The translations under genes and the position numbers were made by a program. A stretch of DNA of 32,706 nt from an uncultured Chloroflexota bacterium (GTDB taxonomy: Bacteria; Chloroflexota; Limnocylindria; Limnocylindrales; CSP1-4), in contig CAIYZX010000089.1 in the NCBI GenBank assembly GCA_903930745.1, positions 1-32,706 on the forward strand. The letters run 5' to 3'. Under the pieces are notes generated by a model. The model made no database searches, was not told the origin of the DNA, and saw nothing but the letters and a program-made list of their open reading frames with translations. How positions within the stretch are numbered: position 1 is the stretch's first letter; the number at the start of each line of letters is the position of its first letter. This document shows positions 22,445 to 30,660 of the stretch, in pieces.

Positions 22445-23550
22445 TCGGTCTCCTTGCGCGTCAACGGGATCGCGAGCCGCACGACCGTACCCGCATCCGG
22501 CCGTGACATCACCTCGAGGGACGCGCCAACCAGCTCGGCACGCTCCCTCATGAACTGGAGACCGAAGTTGCGCCGGCCACGAGCCGCCACCGCCCCGGTG
22601 TCGAACCCGCGCCCGTCGTCCCGGACCTCCAGGATCCAAACAGTATCGGACAGACTCGTGGCCACCACGACATGCGCGGCGTCCGCGTGCTTGCGCACAT
22701 TCTGCAGCGCTTCCTGCACGATGCGCAGCACCACCGTCTGGGTAGCCTCGTTCAGGCCATCCGTGGGAGCCTCCAGCTCCGTGGCGATGTTCAGGCCGGA
22801 GAGGGCGGCCTGGGTGGCGATGGCGTCCACGATCGCCCCGTCCAGGCCCAGCTCATCAAGGACTGGCGGCCGCAGCTGGGTGAGGAAGCTGCGGACATCG
22901 CCCAGCTCTCGACGCAGCAGCTCTCGCAGGAAGCGGAGCTCCGTCCGGGCCATCCGTGGGTCCGACTCGAAGACCCGGTCGATGAAGTCCACCTGGAAGA
23001 TGGCGTTGGAGAGGGCCTGGGCAGGTCCGTCGTGGACCTCCTGGGCGAGCCGCGCGCGCTCCGCCTCCTGGGCCTCCACGATCCGCATCTGCAGCTCCGT
23101 GGCGATCGATGGCAGCGTGGGCTCCGCGATCAGCGACGAGTCACCGCGGCCAAGGAAGAGCCACGTGGCCTCGAGGTTCCGGATTGCCAGCTCCAGCCTG
23201 GCCAGCTCCGCCTCGTGGTTGCCAAGGTCCGAGCGACCCTGCTCCACCTCCAGCCGCAGGAACCGCTGGCGCAGGTCGTCTGCGCCAGCCTCCGCGGCGA
23301 GGGCCGGATCCATCTCATCCCCGTCGCGGGCGGGCCCGCCGCCCGCTCCGCCGCCCGCCGCCCGCTCCGCCTCCGTGTACTCGAAGTCATCGGAGAGGTC
23401 CTGCCAGCGGGACACGTCCTCGAGATGGGCGATGCGGTACCGGTCGCGCACGGCACGAAGCGAGTTGGCGGCATAGGCCAACGCCTCCGCGGCTTCGGCA
23501 TGGAGCTCGTCAAACCGCGAGGCGGCCAACTCGCTCCGTGTGGCATCCAT
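22441..23550 (-). CDS. HisKA_3-type histidine kinase, soluble
   Basis: Histidine kinase of 369 residues with no membrane segment. The N-terminal 150 residues are mostly predicted helix and coiled coil with a Gly/Ala-rich break (residues 64-75), and no PAS, GAF or haem motif that I recognise. The phosphoacceptor motif is QEVHDGPAQALSN with His173. The ATPase domain is complete: VQEALQNVRKHA (Asn284), DDGRGFD (Asp311, Asp312), and GRRNFGL (325-331). I chose ATG 23550 because the open frame upstream lacks features and a TACACT box lies seven bases before it. It is the first gene of the kinase-regulator-kinase operon. The signal sensed is unknown. Confidence 0.9.
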   Translation of the reverse strand: MDATRSELAASRFDELHAEAAEALAYAANSLRAVRDRYRIAHLEDVSRWQDLSDDFEYTEAERAAGGGAGGGPARDGDEMDPALAAEAGADDLRQRFLRLEVEQGRSDLGNHEAELARLELAIRNLEATWLFLGRGDSSLIAEPTLPSIATELQMRIVEAQEAERARLAQEVHDGPAQALSNAIFQVDFIDRVFESDPRMARTELRFLRELLRRELGDVRSFLTQLRPPVLDELGLDGAIVDAIATQAALSGLNIATELEAPTDGLNEATQTVVLRIVQEALQNVRKHADAAHVVVATSLSDTVWILEVRDDGRGFDTGAVAARGRRNFGLQFMRERAELVGASLEVMSRPDAGTVVRLAIPLTRKETE

Positions 23551-23557
23551 CGGCGCG

Positions 23558-23563
23558 AGTGTA
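23558..23563 (-). promoter_or_regulatory. Candidate leaderless -10 box of the two-component operon
   Basis: Minus-strand TACACT, seven bases before ATG 23550, with no ribosome site. It has the same geometry as the nfo box. No GGGAC palindrome is found in the 23551-23626 gap. Confidence 0.5.
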
Positions 23564-23626
23564 GCCGTGCTTCGGCGGAGGACGATAGGCGTTCCTGCGT
23601 GAGCGCCGCGTGGGATTGGCGGCCGT

Positions 23627-25309
23627 TCAGGGACAGACGATGCGAAACGCCCGGATGCTCTCGATGGCGGCGGCGTCCAGCGGGTCCTGCGGTACCGGGA
23701 TCGCCACCTCCTCGAAGCAGGCGGCTGCGGCGTCCTGGCCGCCCGTGCCGCCTGCCTCGTCAAGGACCGCGGGCCAGCGGCCGTGCTCCTCCTTGACCAC
23801 GACGAGGAGCTGGGCGCCGAAGCGCGGGTCACGAGCGAGGTCCAGCACGTTCGCGGGGGACTCGTCCGGCAGGGCGAGCGTCCGGATCCGGGCGGCCTCC
23901 GCCATCCAGACGGGGAAGTCCGTGATCACCGGGGCGCTGTCGTCCAGCGGAGAGCCGGCGGCCGCGAGCTGGCGGGCCAGCACCTCGTACTGGCGGGCGG
24001 TGCCCACGGCATCGGCGGCGGCCGGCGGCAGGAGGACCGCGCTGAACGTGGCGCCGGCGCCAACCGCCAGGACGACGCCCAGCCAGGCGACCGGGCGCTC
24101 CCAGCGCATGCGCGCCGCCAGCCGGGCGAACCCGCCATCGAGCGCGCCCAGCGCCGCGATCACCACCAGCACGTGGGCCGGCGCGGCGGCGTGGAGGTAG
24201 GTGCCCCACGTGGTTGCCACGGGAAACGCGAGGCTGGTCACGGTGAACGTGGCCAGGCAGACGATGACCAGCGGCCGCAGAGCACGGTCGCGCGCCTGCC
24301 ACGGCAGGGCCGCCACGCCCAGCACAGACAGTGGGATGCCCAGGAGCAGGAGGACGCTCCAGAGGTTGTGGTCCAGGCCCTCCAGGCGCATCTCGAGGAG
24401 GCGGGCGGGTCCCACGGCGAGATAGCGGGCGAGGGTGGGCGGGTCGTTCCAGGCGAAGATGTCGAAGCCGGTGACGGAGAGCGCGTTCGCCGCGGCCTGG
24501 CCCGGGAGCGGGGTGCCGAAGACGGCCCAGTCGCGGGCGGCCCACGGCGCGAAGACCACGATGGCGGCGGCCGCCGCGACGGCCACGAGGCGGAACCGCT
24601 GGACAAGGGGCGTCCCGCGGCGGAACCACGCGAGGGCGGCCCACGTGAGCGCCAGCCACGCCGCCTCGTTGCGCGTGAGGGCGGTGGCACCCAGGAGGAC
24701 GCCCAGCGCCCAGAGGCGCGGGTCGCGGACGCTCGCGCCGCGGGGGTCGCGCAGGAGTCGCGTCATGAGCAGGCACGCGGCCAGCGCGAGCATCCCGAAG
24801 AGGAGCGTGGAGTCCGGCTGGGCGGCGTGGAGGACGAGCGGCAGGTAGACGGCGACGGTGAGGCCGGTGCCAATGGCCAGCGTCCTGGCGCGGCCCGTGG
24901 GGAGGGCGCGGGCCTCCGCGACGTCCGCGGCGAGGCGCCAGGCGAGGACCGCCAGCAGCCCGCCAGCCAGGACGCCCACCACCTGCGCGGCCCGGAGCGC
25001 CTGCTCCAGCGTGATGGGGGCATGGGCGCCGGACAGCGCCAGCGGGATGGCGAAGAGGAGCGAGGGGAGCGGCAGCCAGACCTCGAAGGCGGGGCGCGGG
25101 AAGACCAGCGGCGGCGTCTGGAAGCTCCAGAGCGAATCGCTGACGAGGCCGCGGCCCTCGACCAGGTTGCGGGCGACGCCCACGTAGTACGCCGTGTCCT
25201 CCGGGCGCGGGAACGTGGTGGCCGCGGCGGCGATGGAGCGAACGACCACGGCCAGGACGAAGATGCCCAGCGCGGTGAGCCAGGCCTCGCGGCGGGTCAT
25301 CGGGGTCAT
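23627..25309 (-). CDS. GT39-like (GT-C fold) membrane glycosyltransferase
   Basis: Polytopic protein of 560 residues. A first membrane segment (about 10-30) is followed by the GT-C acidic loop FPRPEDTAYYVGVARNLVEGRGL (Glu37, Asp38), then about ten hydrophobic segments and a soluble C-terminal region from about residue 430. The GALxR-like stretch LGATALTRNEAAW is typical of this family. The fold implies a polyprenyl-phosphate sugar donor; the acceptor is unknown. ATG 25309 overlaps the stop of the previous GT39-like gene as ATGA, so the two form an operon. It ends 77 bases from the kinase start. Confidence 0.78.
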   Translation of the reverse strand: MTPMTRREAWLTALGIFVLAVVVRSIAAAATTFPRPEDTAYYVGVARNLVEGRGLVSDSLWSFQTPPLVFPRPAFEVWLPLPSLLFAIPLALSGAHAPITLEQALRAAQVVGVLAGGLLAVLAWRLAADVAEARALPTGRARTLAIGTGLTVAVYLPLVLHAAQPDSTLLFGMLALAACLLMTRLLRDPRGASVRDPRLWALGVLLGATALTRNEAAWLALTWAALAWFRRGTPLVQRFRLVAVAAAAAIVVFAPWAARDWAVFGTPLPGQAAANALSVTGFDIFAWNDPPTLARYLAVGPARLLEMRLEGLDHNLWSVLLLLGIPLSVLGVAALPWQARDRALRPLVIVCLATFTVTSLAFPVATTWGTYLHAAAPAHVLVVIAALGALDGGFARLAARMRWERPVAWLGVVLAVGAGATFSAVLLPPAAADAVGTARQYEVLARQLAAAGSPLDDSAPVITDFPVWMAEAARIRTLALPDESPANVLDLARDPRFGAQLLVVVKEEHGRWPAVLDEAGGTGGQDAAAACFEEVAIPVPQDPLDAAAIESIRAFRIVCP

Positions 25310-26949
25310 TCGGCTGCGCCTGGGCTCACGGCCGTACCGCCGTCGCACCGGGGATCGCCCGCCATGGTGCAGATGGGATACACCCCCACGTCCTCGCGCT
25401 CCAGGACGGCCGGGCCAACCCAGGCCGGCCGCCGGCCATCCAGCAGGATCTCGGCTGCGGCGGGGACGGAGTCCGAGCGCTCCAGGATCAGCCAGCGGAT
25501 CTCGTACGCCTGCGCCACCTCGCGCACGGTGTCCAGGGGGTCGTTCACCAGCACCACGCCGCCGTGCCCGCTCCAGTAGCGGTACCCCGAGGCGTCGATG
25601 GACATCACGCGGTCCTCGGGTCCCGCGACCGCGTTGAGCGCCGCCGCCGCATCCTGCATCCGCGCGCGCTTCGTCTCCCAGCCCGCGTGTGTGGCGAAGG
25701 AGCCGGCGACGGCGGCGATCACGGTGAACGCCACCGTGCCCGTGACGAAGACCCGCGAGGCCTGGGCGGCGTTCCACGTGGACCGGCGGGCCGCGATGGC
25801 GCCCACCGTGGCCAGCACGCCCTCGAGCGCCAGCACGAAGCCATGCGGCAGCAGCGCCACCGCGGAGTGGATGAACGTGCCGCCCGGAACGTGGACCGCG
25901 GAGACCAGCGTGGAGAAGGCGAAGAGGACCGTGGCGTAGCCCAGGTAGGGGCCGAAGGTGGCGTCGCTCCGCCGCTTCCAGGCACCAGCGAGCATGAACG
26001 GGGCCAGGGCGAAGGCGCAGCCCAGGATCGTGAAGATGAGGAGCGCGTTGCCCAGGCCGCCGATGCGGGTCATCAGCAGCGGGCCGATGCCCATCCCCAG
26101 CAGGTGGTCCAGCGAGGCCGGCGTGGTGATGCTGTTCCACTCGCCGATGTCGCGGATGAACAGGACCTTGCCGGACGCGGACGAGGGGGAGATGGAGCCG
26201 AAGACGGCGACCTGGCGGGCCAGCCACGGGACCACGGGGGCGGCGAAGAGGACGACGGCGCCGATGGCGGCCAGGAGCGGCACGCGCGCTGGGCGCCTGG
26301 GCTCCCCGGCCCAGCTCCGCCAGGATCGGAAGCGGTCCCACAGGAACGCGAGGCCCAGGACGCCCAGGACGAGCACGCCGTCATTGCGGCTCAGCGTGGC
26401 GAGGCCGGCCAGCAGGCCCGCGAGCGCGAAGTCCCTGCGGCTGCCGCGGAGTCCGCGTCCGCCCAGGAAGAGCGCCCCGGCCACCAGCGGCTGGTAGAAG
26501 GAGAAGTTGTCCGGCTGCGCCATGAAGGCGAAGGTGAGCGCCGGGAAGGCGGTCATGAGGCCCGCGCCCACGGCCACGAGCGGGCGGGCGCCGGCGTCGC
26601 GGGCGATGGCCCAGGCCAGCGGGGCCGCCAGGGCGCCGAAGAGCGCGAAGGGGAGCGCGGACGCCATGGCGGTGGGGCCCAGCACCCAGATGAACGGGAC
26701 CTGGGCCAGCGACGCGAGCGGCATCCAGTGCGCGTTGGACGGGATGGGCAGCACCGGGTTCGCCGGGATGCGGCCGCCCACCTCCGCGAAGATCCAGAGG
26801 AAGTCCACGGAGAAGCCGTGGCCGTCCGCGATCCGCCGGGCGACGTCCACGTAGTAGAACGAATCCGGGTACGCGGGATCAGGGAAGCCTGCGGCGACGG
26901 CGATGCGTGCCACGAGCGCCAGCAGGTACAGGGCGAGCGGCGTCCTCAC
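25306..26949 (-). CDS. GT39-like (GT-C fold) membrane glycosyltransferase
   Basis: Polytopic protein of 547 residues, paralogous to the next gene of the operon. The acidic loop after the first membrane segment reads FPDPAYPDSFYYVDVARRIADGHGF (Asp24, Asp29), and SRNDG lies near residue 187, matching TRNEA of the partner. The C-terminal region after about residue 430 is soluble. Four cysteines or fewer, with no disulphide pattern. The start is GTG 26949; a TAGGCT box lies eight bases upstream, so a leaderless transcript is plausible. It is divergent from the GT87 operon, with 48 bases between start codons. Confidence 0.78.
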   Translation of the reverse strand: MRTPLALYLLALVARIAVAAGFPDPAYPDSFYYVDVARRIADGHGFSVDFLWIFAEVGGRIPANPVLPIPSNAHWMPLASLAQVPFIWVLGPTAMASALPFALFGALAAPLAWAIARDAGARPLVAVGAGLMTAFPALTFAFMAQPDNFSFYQPLVAGALFLGGRGLRGSRRDFALAGLLAGLATLSRNDGVLVLGVLGLAFLWDRFRSWRSWAGEPRRPARVPLLAAIGAVVLFAAPVVPWLARQVAVFGSISPSSASGKVLFIRDIGEWNSITTPASLDHLLGMGIGPLLMTRIGGLGNALLIFTILGCAFALAPFMLAGAWKRRSDATFGPYLGYATVLFAFSTLVSAVHVPGGTFIHSAVALLPHGFVLALEGVLATVGAIAARRSTWNAAQASRVFVTGTVAFTVIAAVAGSFATHAGWETKRARMQDAAAALNAVAGPEDRVMSIDASGYRYWSGHGGVVLVNDPLDTVREVAQAYEIRWLILERSDSVPAAAEILLDGRRPAWVGPAVLEREDVGVYPICTMAGDPRCDGGTAVSPGAAE

Positions 26950-26957
26950 GGGAGCGG

Positions 26958-26963
26958 AGCCTA
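26958..26963 (-). promoter_or_regulatory. Candidate leaderless -10 box of the GT39-like operon
   Basis: Minus-strand TAGGCT, eight bases before GTG 26949. It is one half of a compact divergent promoter pair. Confidence 0.42.
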
Positions 26964-26985
26964 GCATCCGGGGAGGCCCGGCCGG

Positions 26986-26991
26986 TATGGT
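26986..26991 (+). promoter_or_regulatory. Candidate leaderless -10 box of the GT87 operon
   Basis: TATGGT, six bases before GTG 26998, with no ribosome site. It is the other half of the divergent pair; the two -10 boxes are 22 bases apart. Confidence 0.5.
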
Positions 26992-26997
26992 GCGCGC

Positions 26998-27864
26998 GTG
27001 ACCCGCGCCAACTCGCCCCGCTCCCGGCTGCTGCTGCCGCTCCGGCACGGCCTCATCCTCGCCGGGCTGCTGGTGCTGGGGTACCTGTTCACGGTCATCG
27101 CGCCGGTTGCGGGCACCTTCGGCTTCGACGCCTTCGCCTACTGGTCCGTGGACCGCGCAGATCCGTATCGGACCGCGGTGGGCGGCCTGGGCGCCTTCAC
27201 CTACACGCCGGTGGCGGCCCGCGTCGCGAGCGTCTTCGGCCTCCTCTCGTGGCCCGCGTTCCTGTGGCTCTGGACGGCCATCGCGCTGGGCACCGTGCTC
27301 TGGCTGGGCGGCCGCCGCTTCGCCTGGATCCTGGCCTTCCCGCCCGTGGCGCTGGAGCTGTACCACGGCAACGTCCATCTCCTGCTCGCCGCGATGTGCG
27401 TCCTTGGGCTCACGCACCCCTGGGCCTGGGCCTTCGGCGCGTTCACCAAGGGCACGCCCGGGCTGGGGCTTGTCTGGTTCCTGGTCCGGCGCGAGTGGCG
27501 GAACCTGGCGGTGGCGCTGGGGGTGATCGGGGTCATCGGCCTCGCCTCGCTGGCCGTGGATGCGGACCTGTGGCGGCGCTGGCTGGACCTGGCCTTCGCG
27601 GCGAACGCGGGCGACCAGGTGGAGCAGGCGCAGGTGGCGATCCCGCTCCTGGTGCGACTTCCCATCGCGGTGGCCCTCGTGGCCTGGGGCGGCCTGACGG
27701 ACCGGCGCTGGACGGTGCCCGTGGCGGTCACCCTGGGCCTGCCCGTCCTGTGGCCGTCCGGCTTCGCGATCCTCGCCGCGTGCCTGCCGCTCTCCCGTTC
27801 CGCCGGGCGTCCCTGGTTCCGGCTGGGGACCCACGTGGCAACCACCGCCGCCGACCCGGCGTGA
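26998..27864 (+). CDS. GT87 (DUF2029) family membrane glycosyltransferase
   Basis: Membrane protein of 288 residues resembling the DUF2029/GT87 family, whose known members are polyprenyl-phosphate-dependent mannosyltransferases of actinobacteria. Features: FGFDAFAYWSVDRADPYRTA after the first membrane segment (acidic GT-C loop, Asp44 region), FTYTPVAARVASVF, and a P-x-x-LELYHGNVHLLLA stretch matching the usual GQxN region. It is shorter than typical members (about 350-400 residues), so it may be reduced. GTG 26998 follows a TATGGT box by six bases. The stop overlaps the next GTG as GTGA. Confidence 0.7.
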   Translation: MTRANSPRSRLLLPLRHGLILAGLLVLGYLFTVIAPVAGTFGFDAFAYWSVDRADPYRTAVGGLGAFTYTPVAARVASVFGLLSWPAFLWLWTAIALGTVLWLGGRRFAWILAFPPVALELYHGNVHLLLAAMCVLGLTHPWAWAFGAFTKGTPGLGLVWFLVRREWRNLAVALGVIGVIGLASLAVDADLWRRWLDLAFAANAGDQVEQAQVAIPLLVRLPIAVALVAWGGLTDRRWTVPVAVTLGLPVLWPSGFAILAACLPLSRSAGRPWFRLGTHVATTAADPA

Positions 27865-28754
27865 GCGTTCTCCGGCTCTCCGCCCGCGGACAGCGCCAGG
27901 TGGCCGTGATCATGGATGTCGCGGCGGTCATCGGCCTGTGCATCGGCCTCGGCTTCTTCGCGTGGCACCTGCTCAACGATCCGCTGGCGGACGTGCACGC
28001 CTACTACGACGCCGGCGCCCGGCTCAACGCCGGCCTGCCCCTCTACCAGCAGGCGGCCACCACGAACGACGCCGAGTTCTACCGGTACCCACCGCTGCTC
28101 GCGATCGCCTTCCGGCCCCTGGCGATGCTGCCGTTTCCTGTGGCGGCGGCGCTCTGGGAGGCCGTGGTGGTTGGAGCCACGCTGCTCATGGTCCGGTGGA
28201 TCCCCGCCGGACGGCCTCGCCGCCTTGCACTGGGGATCCTTGCGATGCCGGTGCTCTGGACCCTGGCCGTTGGCCAGGCGCAGGCACTGGTCACCCTGGG
28301 CCTCGCCACGGCCTCGCCGCTGGGTGTGGCGTTGGCCGGCCACCTGAAGCTCACGCCCTGGCTGGCCGGCCTCTACTGGGTGGCGCGTCGCGACTGGCGC
28401 GCGGTGGGCCGGCTCGTGACCTGGATCGTCGTGCTTGGGTTGGTGCAGCTGGTGCTGGAGCCTGCCGGGACGCAGGCGTTCCTCGCCTTTCCCACGCTGG
28501 ACCAGGTGGGCCGGGTTCGCAACCTCTCGCCGTATGCGGTCTCCCCGCTCCTCTGGGCTGCCACCGTGGCACTGCTGGCGGGTGTCGCCTGGCGCCTGGC
28601 GGGCTCGCGTTGGGGATGGCCGGCTGCCGTGGTTCTCGCGGTGGGCGTGAGCCCGCGTCTCCTGGCCTACCAGCTGTCAACGTTCCTCGCCGCCCTCACC
28701 CCGCCGTCCCGTGGTACGCCGGTACCGGTGACGCAGACCGATGACGGGACCTAG
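27861..28754 (+). CDS. GT87 (DUF2029) family membrane glycosyltransferase
   Basis: Membrane protein of 297 residues of the same family as its neighbour. Diagnostic parts are DVHAYYDAGARLNAGLPLYQ after the first membrane segment, FYRYPPLLAIAFRPLAMLPF, GQAQALVTLGLA, and LKLTPWLAGLYWVARRDWRAV, a classic GT87 layout. I placed the start at GTG 27861, which overlaps the upstream stop; a much longer open frame upstream is a shadow of the preceding gene. There is no ribosome site, so translation is probably coupled. It ends nine bases before the GT2 gene. Confidence 0.8.
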   Translation: MSVLRLSARGQRQVAVIMDVAAVIGLCIGLGFFAWHLLNDPLADVHAYYDAGARLNAGLPLYQQAATTNDAEFYRYPPLLAIAFRPLAMLPFPVAAALWEAVVVGATLLMVRWIPAGRPRRLALGILAMPVLWTLAVGQAQALVTLGLATASPLGVALAGHLKLTPWLAGLYWVARRDWRAVGRLVTWIVVLGLVQLVLEPAGTQAFLAFPTLDQVGRVRNLSPYAVSPLLWAATVALLAGVAWRLAGSRWGWPAAVVLAVGVSPRLLAYQLSTFLAALTPPSRGTPVPVTQTDDGT

Positions 28755-28757
28755 ACT
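28752..28757 (+). promoter_or_regulatory. Candidate leaderless -10 box of the GT2 gene
   Basis: TAGACT, six bases before ATG 28764, overlapping the stop codon of the preceding GT87 gene (28752-28754). It suggests a second, internal promoter in the operon. Confidence 0.5.
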
Positions 28758-28763
28758 GCGCCG

Positions 28764-29567
28764 ATGTCCGAGTCGCTGACCGTCGTCCTGCCCGCGTACA
28801 ACGAGGAGGCCCGCCTGGGCCCCTCGCTGGACGAGCTGTTCGGCTACCTGCACCGGCGCGGCCACGTGGGTCGCGATGGGCGACCAGGGGCGGAGGAGCT
28901 GCCGCTGGGCATCGGCGTCCTCGTGGTGGACGACGGATCCACGGACGGGACGGTGGCCCTGGTGCGTGCCCGCCCGGAGTTCGCCGCCGGTGACCTGAAG
29001 CTGTTGGAGGTCCCCCACGGCGGCAAGGGCGCCGCGGTGCGCGCGGGGATGCTGGCCGCCAAGGGCGAGCTGGTGGTCTTCGCGGATGCGGACATGGCCA
29101 CCCCGCCGGACGAGCTGGTGCTCCTGGTGGAGGCGCTGGCCACGGCCGATGCCGCCTACGGCTCCCGCATCCAGCCGGACGGGTCAGACATGCGCAAGAG
29201 CCAGCCCGCCTGGCGCCGTGCGCTGGGCAAGACGTTCCACGCGCTGGCCTCCGCCTGGGTGGCAGGCCCCGTGGAGGACACGCAGTGCGGCTTCAAGGGC
29301 TTCCGCCGGGAGGTGGCCCGCGACGTCTTCGCACGCCAGCGCATCACCAGCATCGTCTTCGACGTGGAGCTGATCTTCCTGGTCCGAAAGCGCGGCTACA
29401 GCGCCGCCGTGGTGCCCATCCGCTGGGCGGACCGGCGCGGCTCGCGCATGCACCCGGGCTTCCGCCTGGCGCTGCGCGTGGCCTGGGATCTCTTCCGCAT
29501 CCCGTTCCTGCATCGCGGGCTGGCCCGGGCCGCCCGTCCTGCACCGGGAGCCACCCACGGCCGCTGA
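28764..29567 (+). CDS. GT2 polyprenyl-phosphate glycosyltransferase (ALG5/DPM1-like)
   Basis: Soluble or membrane-peripheral GT-A enzyme of 267 residues that should load a sugar from a nucleotide donor onto a polyprenyl phosphate. Motifs: PAYNEE (10-15), VVDDGSTDGT (54-63), GKGAAVRAGM (88-97), the metal-binding DADMATPP (108-115) and EDTQCGFKGF (171-180), the last two as in dolichyl-phosphate glucosyltransferases. There is no C-terminal membrane helix. Its product is the donor type that GT39, GT87 and other GT-C enzymes use, so it is the likely supplier for the membrane transferases around it. Confidence 0.88.
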   Translation: MSESLTVVLPAYNEEARLGPSLDELFGYLHRRGHVGRDGRPGAEELPLGIGVLVVDDGSTDGTVALVRARPEFAAGDLKLLEVPHGGKGAAVRAGMLAAKGELVVFADADMATPPDELVLLVEALATADAAYGSRIQPDGSDMRKSQPAWRRALGKTFHALASAWVAGPVEDTQCGFKGFRREVARDVFARQRITSIVFDVELIFLVRKRGYSAAVVPIRWADRRGSRMHPGFRLALRVAWDLFRIPFLHRGLARAARPAPGATHGR

Positions 29568-29571
29568 CGGC

Positions 29572-30660
29572 GTGCCGGCGGTCCCGCCGCTGCGGCTGGG
29601 GACCGCGCTGGTGCGCCTCCTCCCCATCGCTGCCGTCGTGGTCGTGGTCCTCGCCGTTGCCACCACGCTGGCCGTGGCCGGGGACACGCTGGGCTACGAC
29701 TTCCGCGCCTACCACGCCGCCGCCGCCCGGGTCTGGGCGGGCCTGTCCGCGTACGACCTGGACTTCACGCTGGCCGGCGCCTTCGGGCTCTTCTTCTACC
29801 CGCCGTCGTTCCTGCCGCTCGTGCTGCCGTTCGGACTCCTGGACGCGGGCGTGGCCACGTGGCTGTGGATCGCTCTCCTGGCCTCGGCCTTCGCAGGGGC
29901 GGTTGCCGCGATGCCGGTGGAGACTCGGGTCAAGTGGTGGATCGTCCTGCTGGCCGGCCTCTCCTGGCCGTTCGTCTACAACATGAAGCTGGGCCAGGTT
30001 GGCCCGCTCCTGCTGTTGGGCTTCGCGCTTGCGTGGCGCTGGCTGGAGCGGCCGGCTGGCTTCGGCATCGCCGCCGCGGTTGGCGCGGCACTCAAGCTCC
30101 AGCCCGGGATCCTTCTGGGCTGGGCGCTCCTGACCCGGCGCTGGCGGGCGCTTGCGGCGGGCATCGTGGCGCTCGCGGTGCTGGTCCTCGCGGGCACGCT
30201 GATCACCGGCGTGGACGGCTGGTTCACGTTCGCCGGGCTGCTGGCCAGGGTGTCCGATCCCATCGTCACCCCGCAGAACTGCACGCCGGGCGCCGTGCTC
30301 TGGCAGATGGGCGTGGACCGCGGCATCGCCGGTGCGGTGCAGGTGGCCTGGACCGCCACCGTGGTGCTCGTCGTGGTGGTCGCGGCGTTGCGGCTGCCGC
30401 CCGTGGCGTCGTTCCTCGCCTTCGTCATCGCCACGCAGCTGGTCTCGCCCATCCTCTGGGACCACTACGCGGTGATCCTGCTGCTCCCGGTGGCGTGGCT
30501 GCTGGACCGCGGCCATCGCTGGGCGATGCTGATCCCGCTCGCCACCTCGCTGTTCCTGGTTGGCGAGATCCCGCCCGCGGTCTACCCGGTGGCCTTCGTG
30601 GTGGTGCTTGCCGCGGTGTTCCGGGAGGGGCAGCGGATGCCCGGGCCCGCCGTCGGATGA
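29572..30660 (+). CDS. GT87 (DUF2029) family membrane glycosyltransferase
   Basis: Membrane protein of 362 residues with the fullest set of GT87 features in the window: YDFRAYHAAAARVWAGLSAYD (acidic loop), FFYPPSFLPLVLPF, MKLGQVGPLLLLGFALAW, AALKLQPGILLGWALLTRRWRAL and SPILWDHYAVILLLPVAW. About ten membrane segments. Expected to use a polyprenyl-phosphate sugar outside the membrane. GTG 29572 is four bases after the GT2 stop, and the stop overlaps the next ATG, so three genes are coupled. The acceptor is unknown. Confidence 0.87.
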   Translation: MPAVPPLRLGTALVRLLPIAAVVVVVLAVATTLAVAGDTLGYDFRAYHAAAARVWAGLSAYDLDFTLAGAFGLFFYPPSFLPLVLPFGLLDAGVATWLWIALLASAFAGAVAAMPVETRVKWWIVLLAGLSWPFVYNMKLGQVGPLLLLGFALAWRWLERPAGFGIAAAVGAALKLQPGILLGWALLTRRWRALAAGIVALAVLVLAGTLITGVDGWFTFAGLLARVSDPIVTPQNCTPGAVLWQMGVDRGIAGAVQVAWTATVVLVVVVAALRLPPVASFLAFVIATQLVSPILWDHYAVILLLPVAWLLDRGHRWAMLIPLATSLFLVGEIPPAVYPVAFVVVLAAVFREGQRMPGPAVG

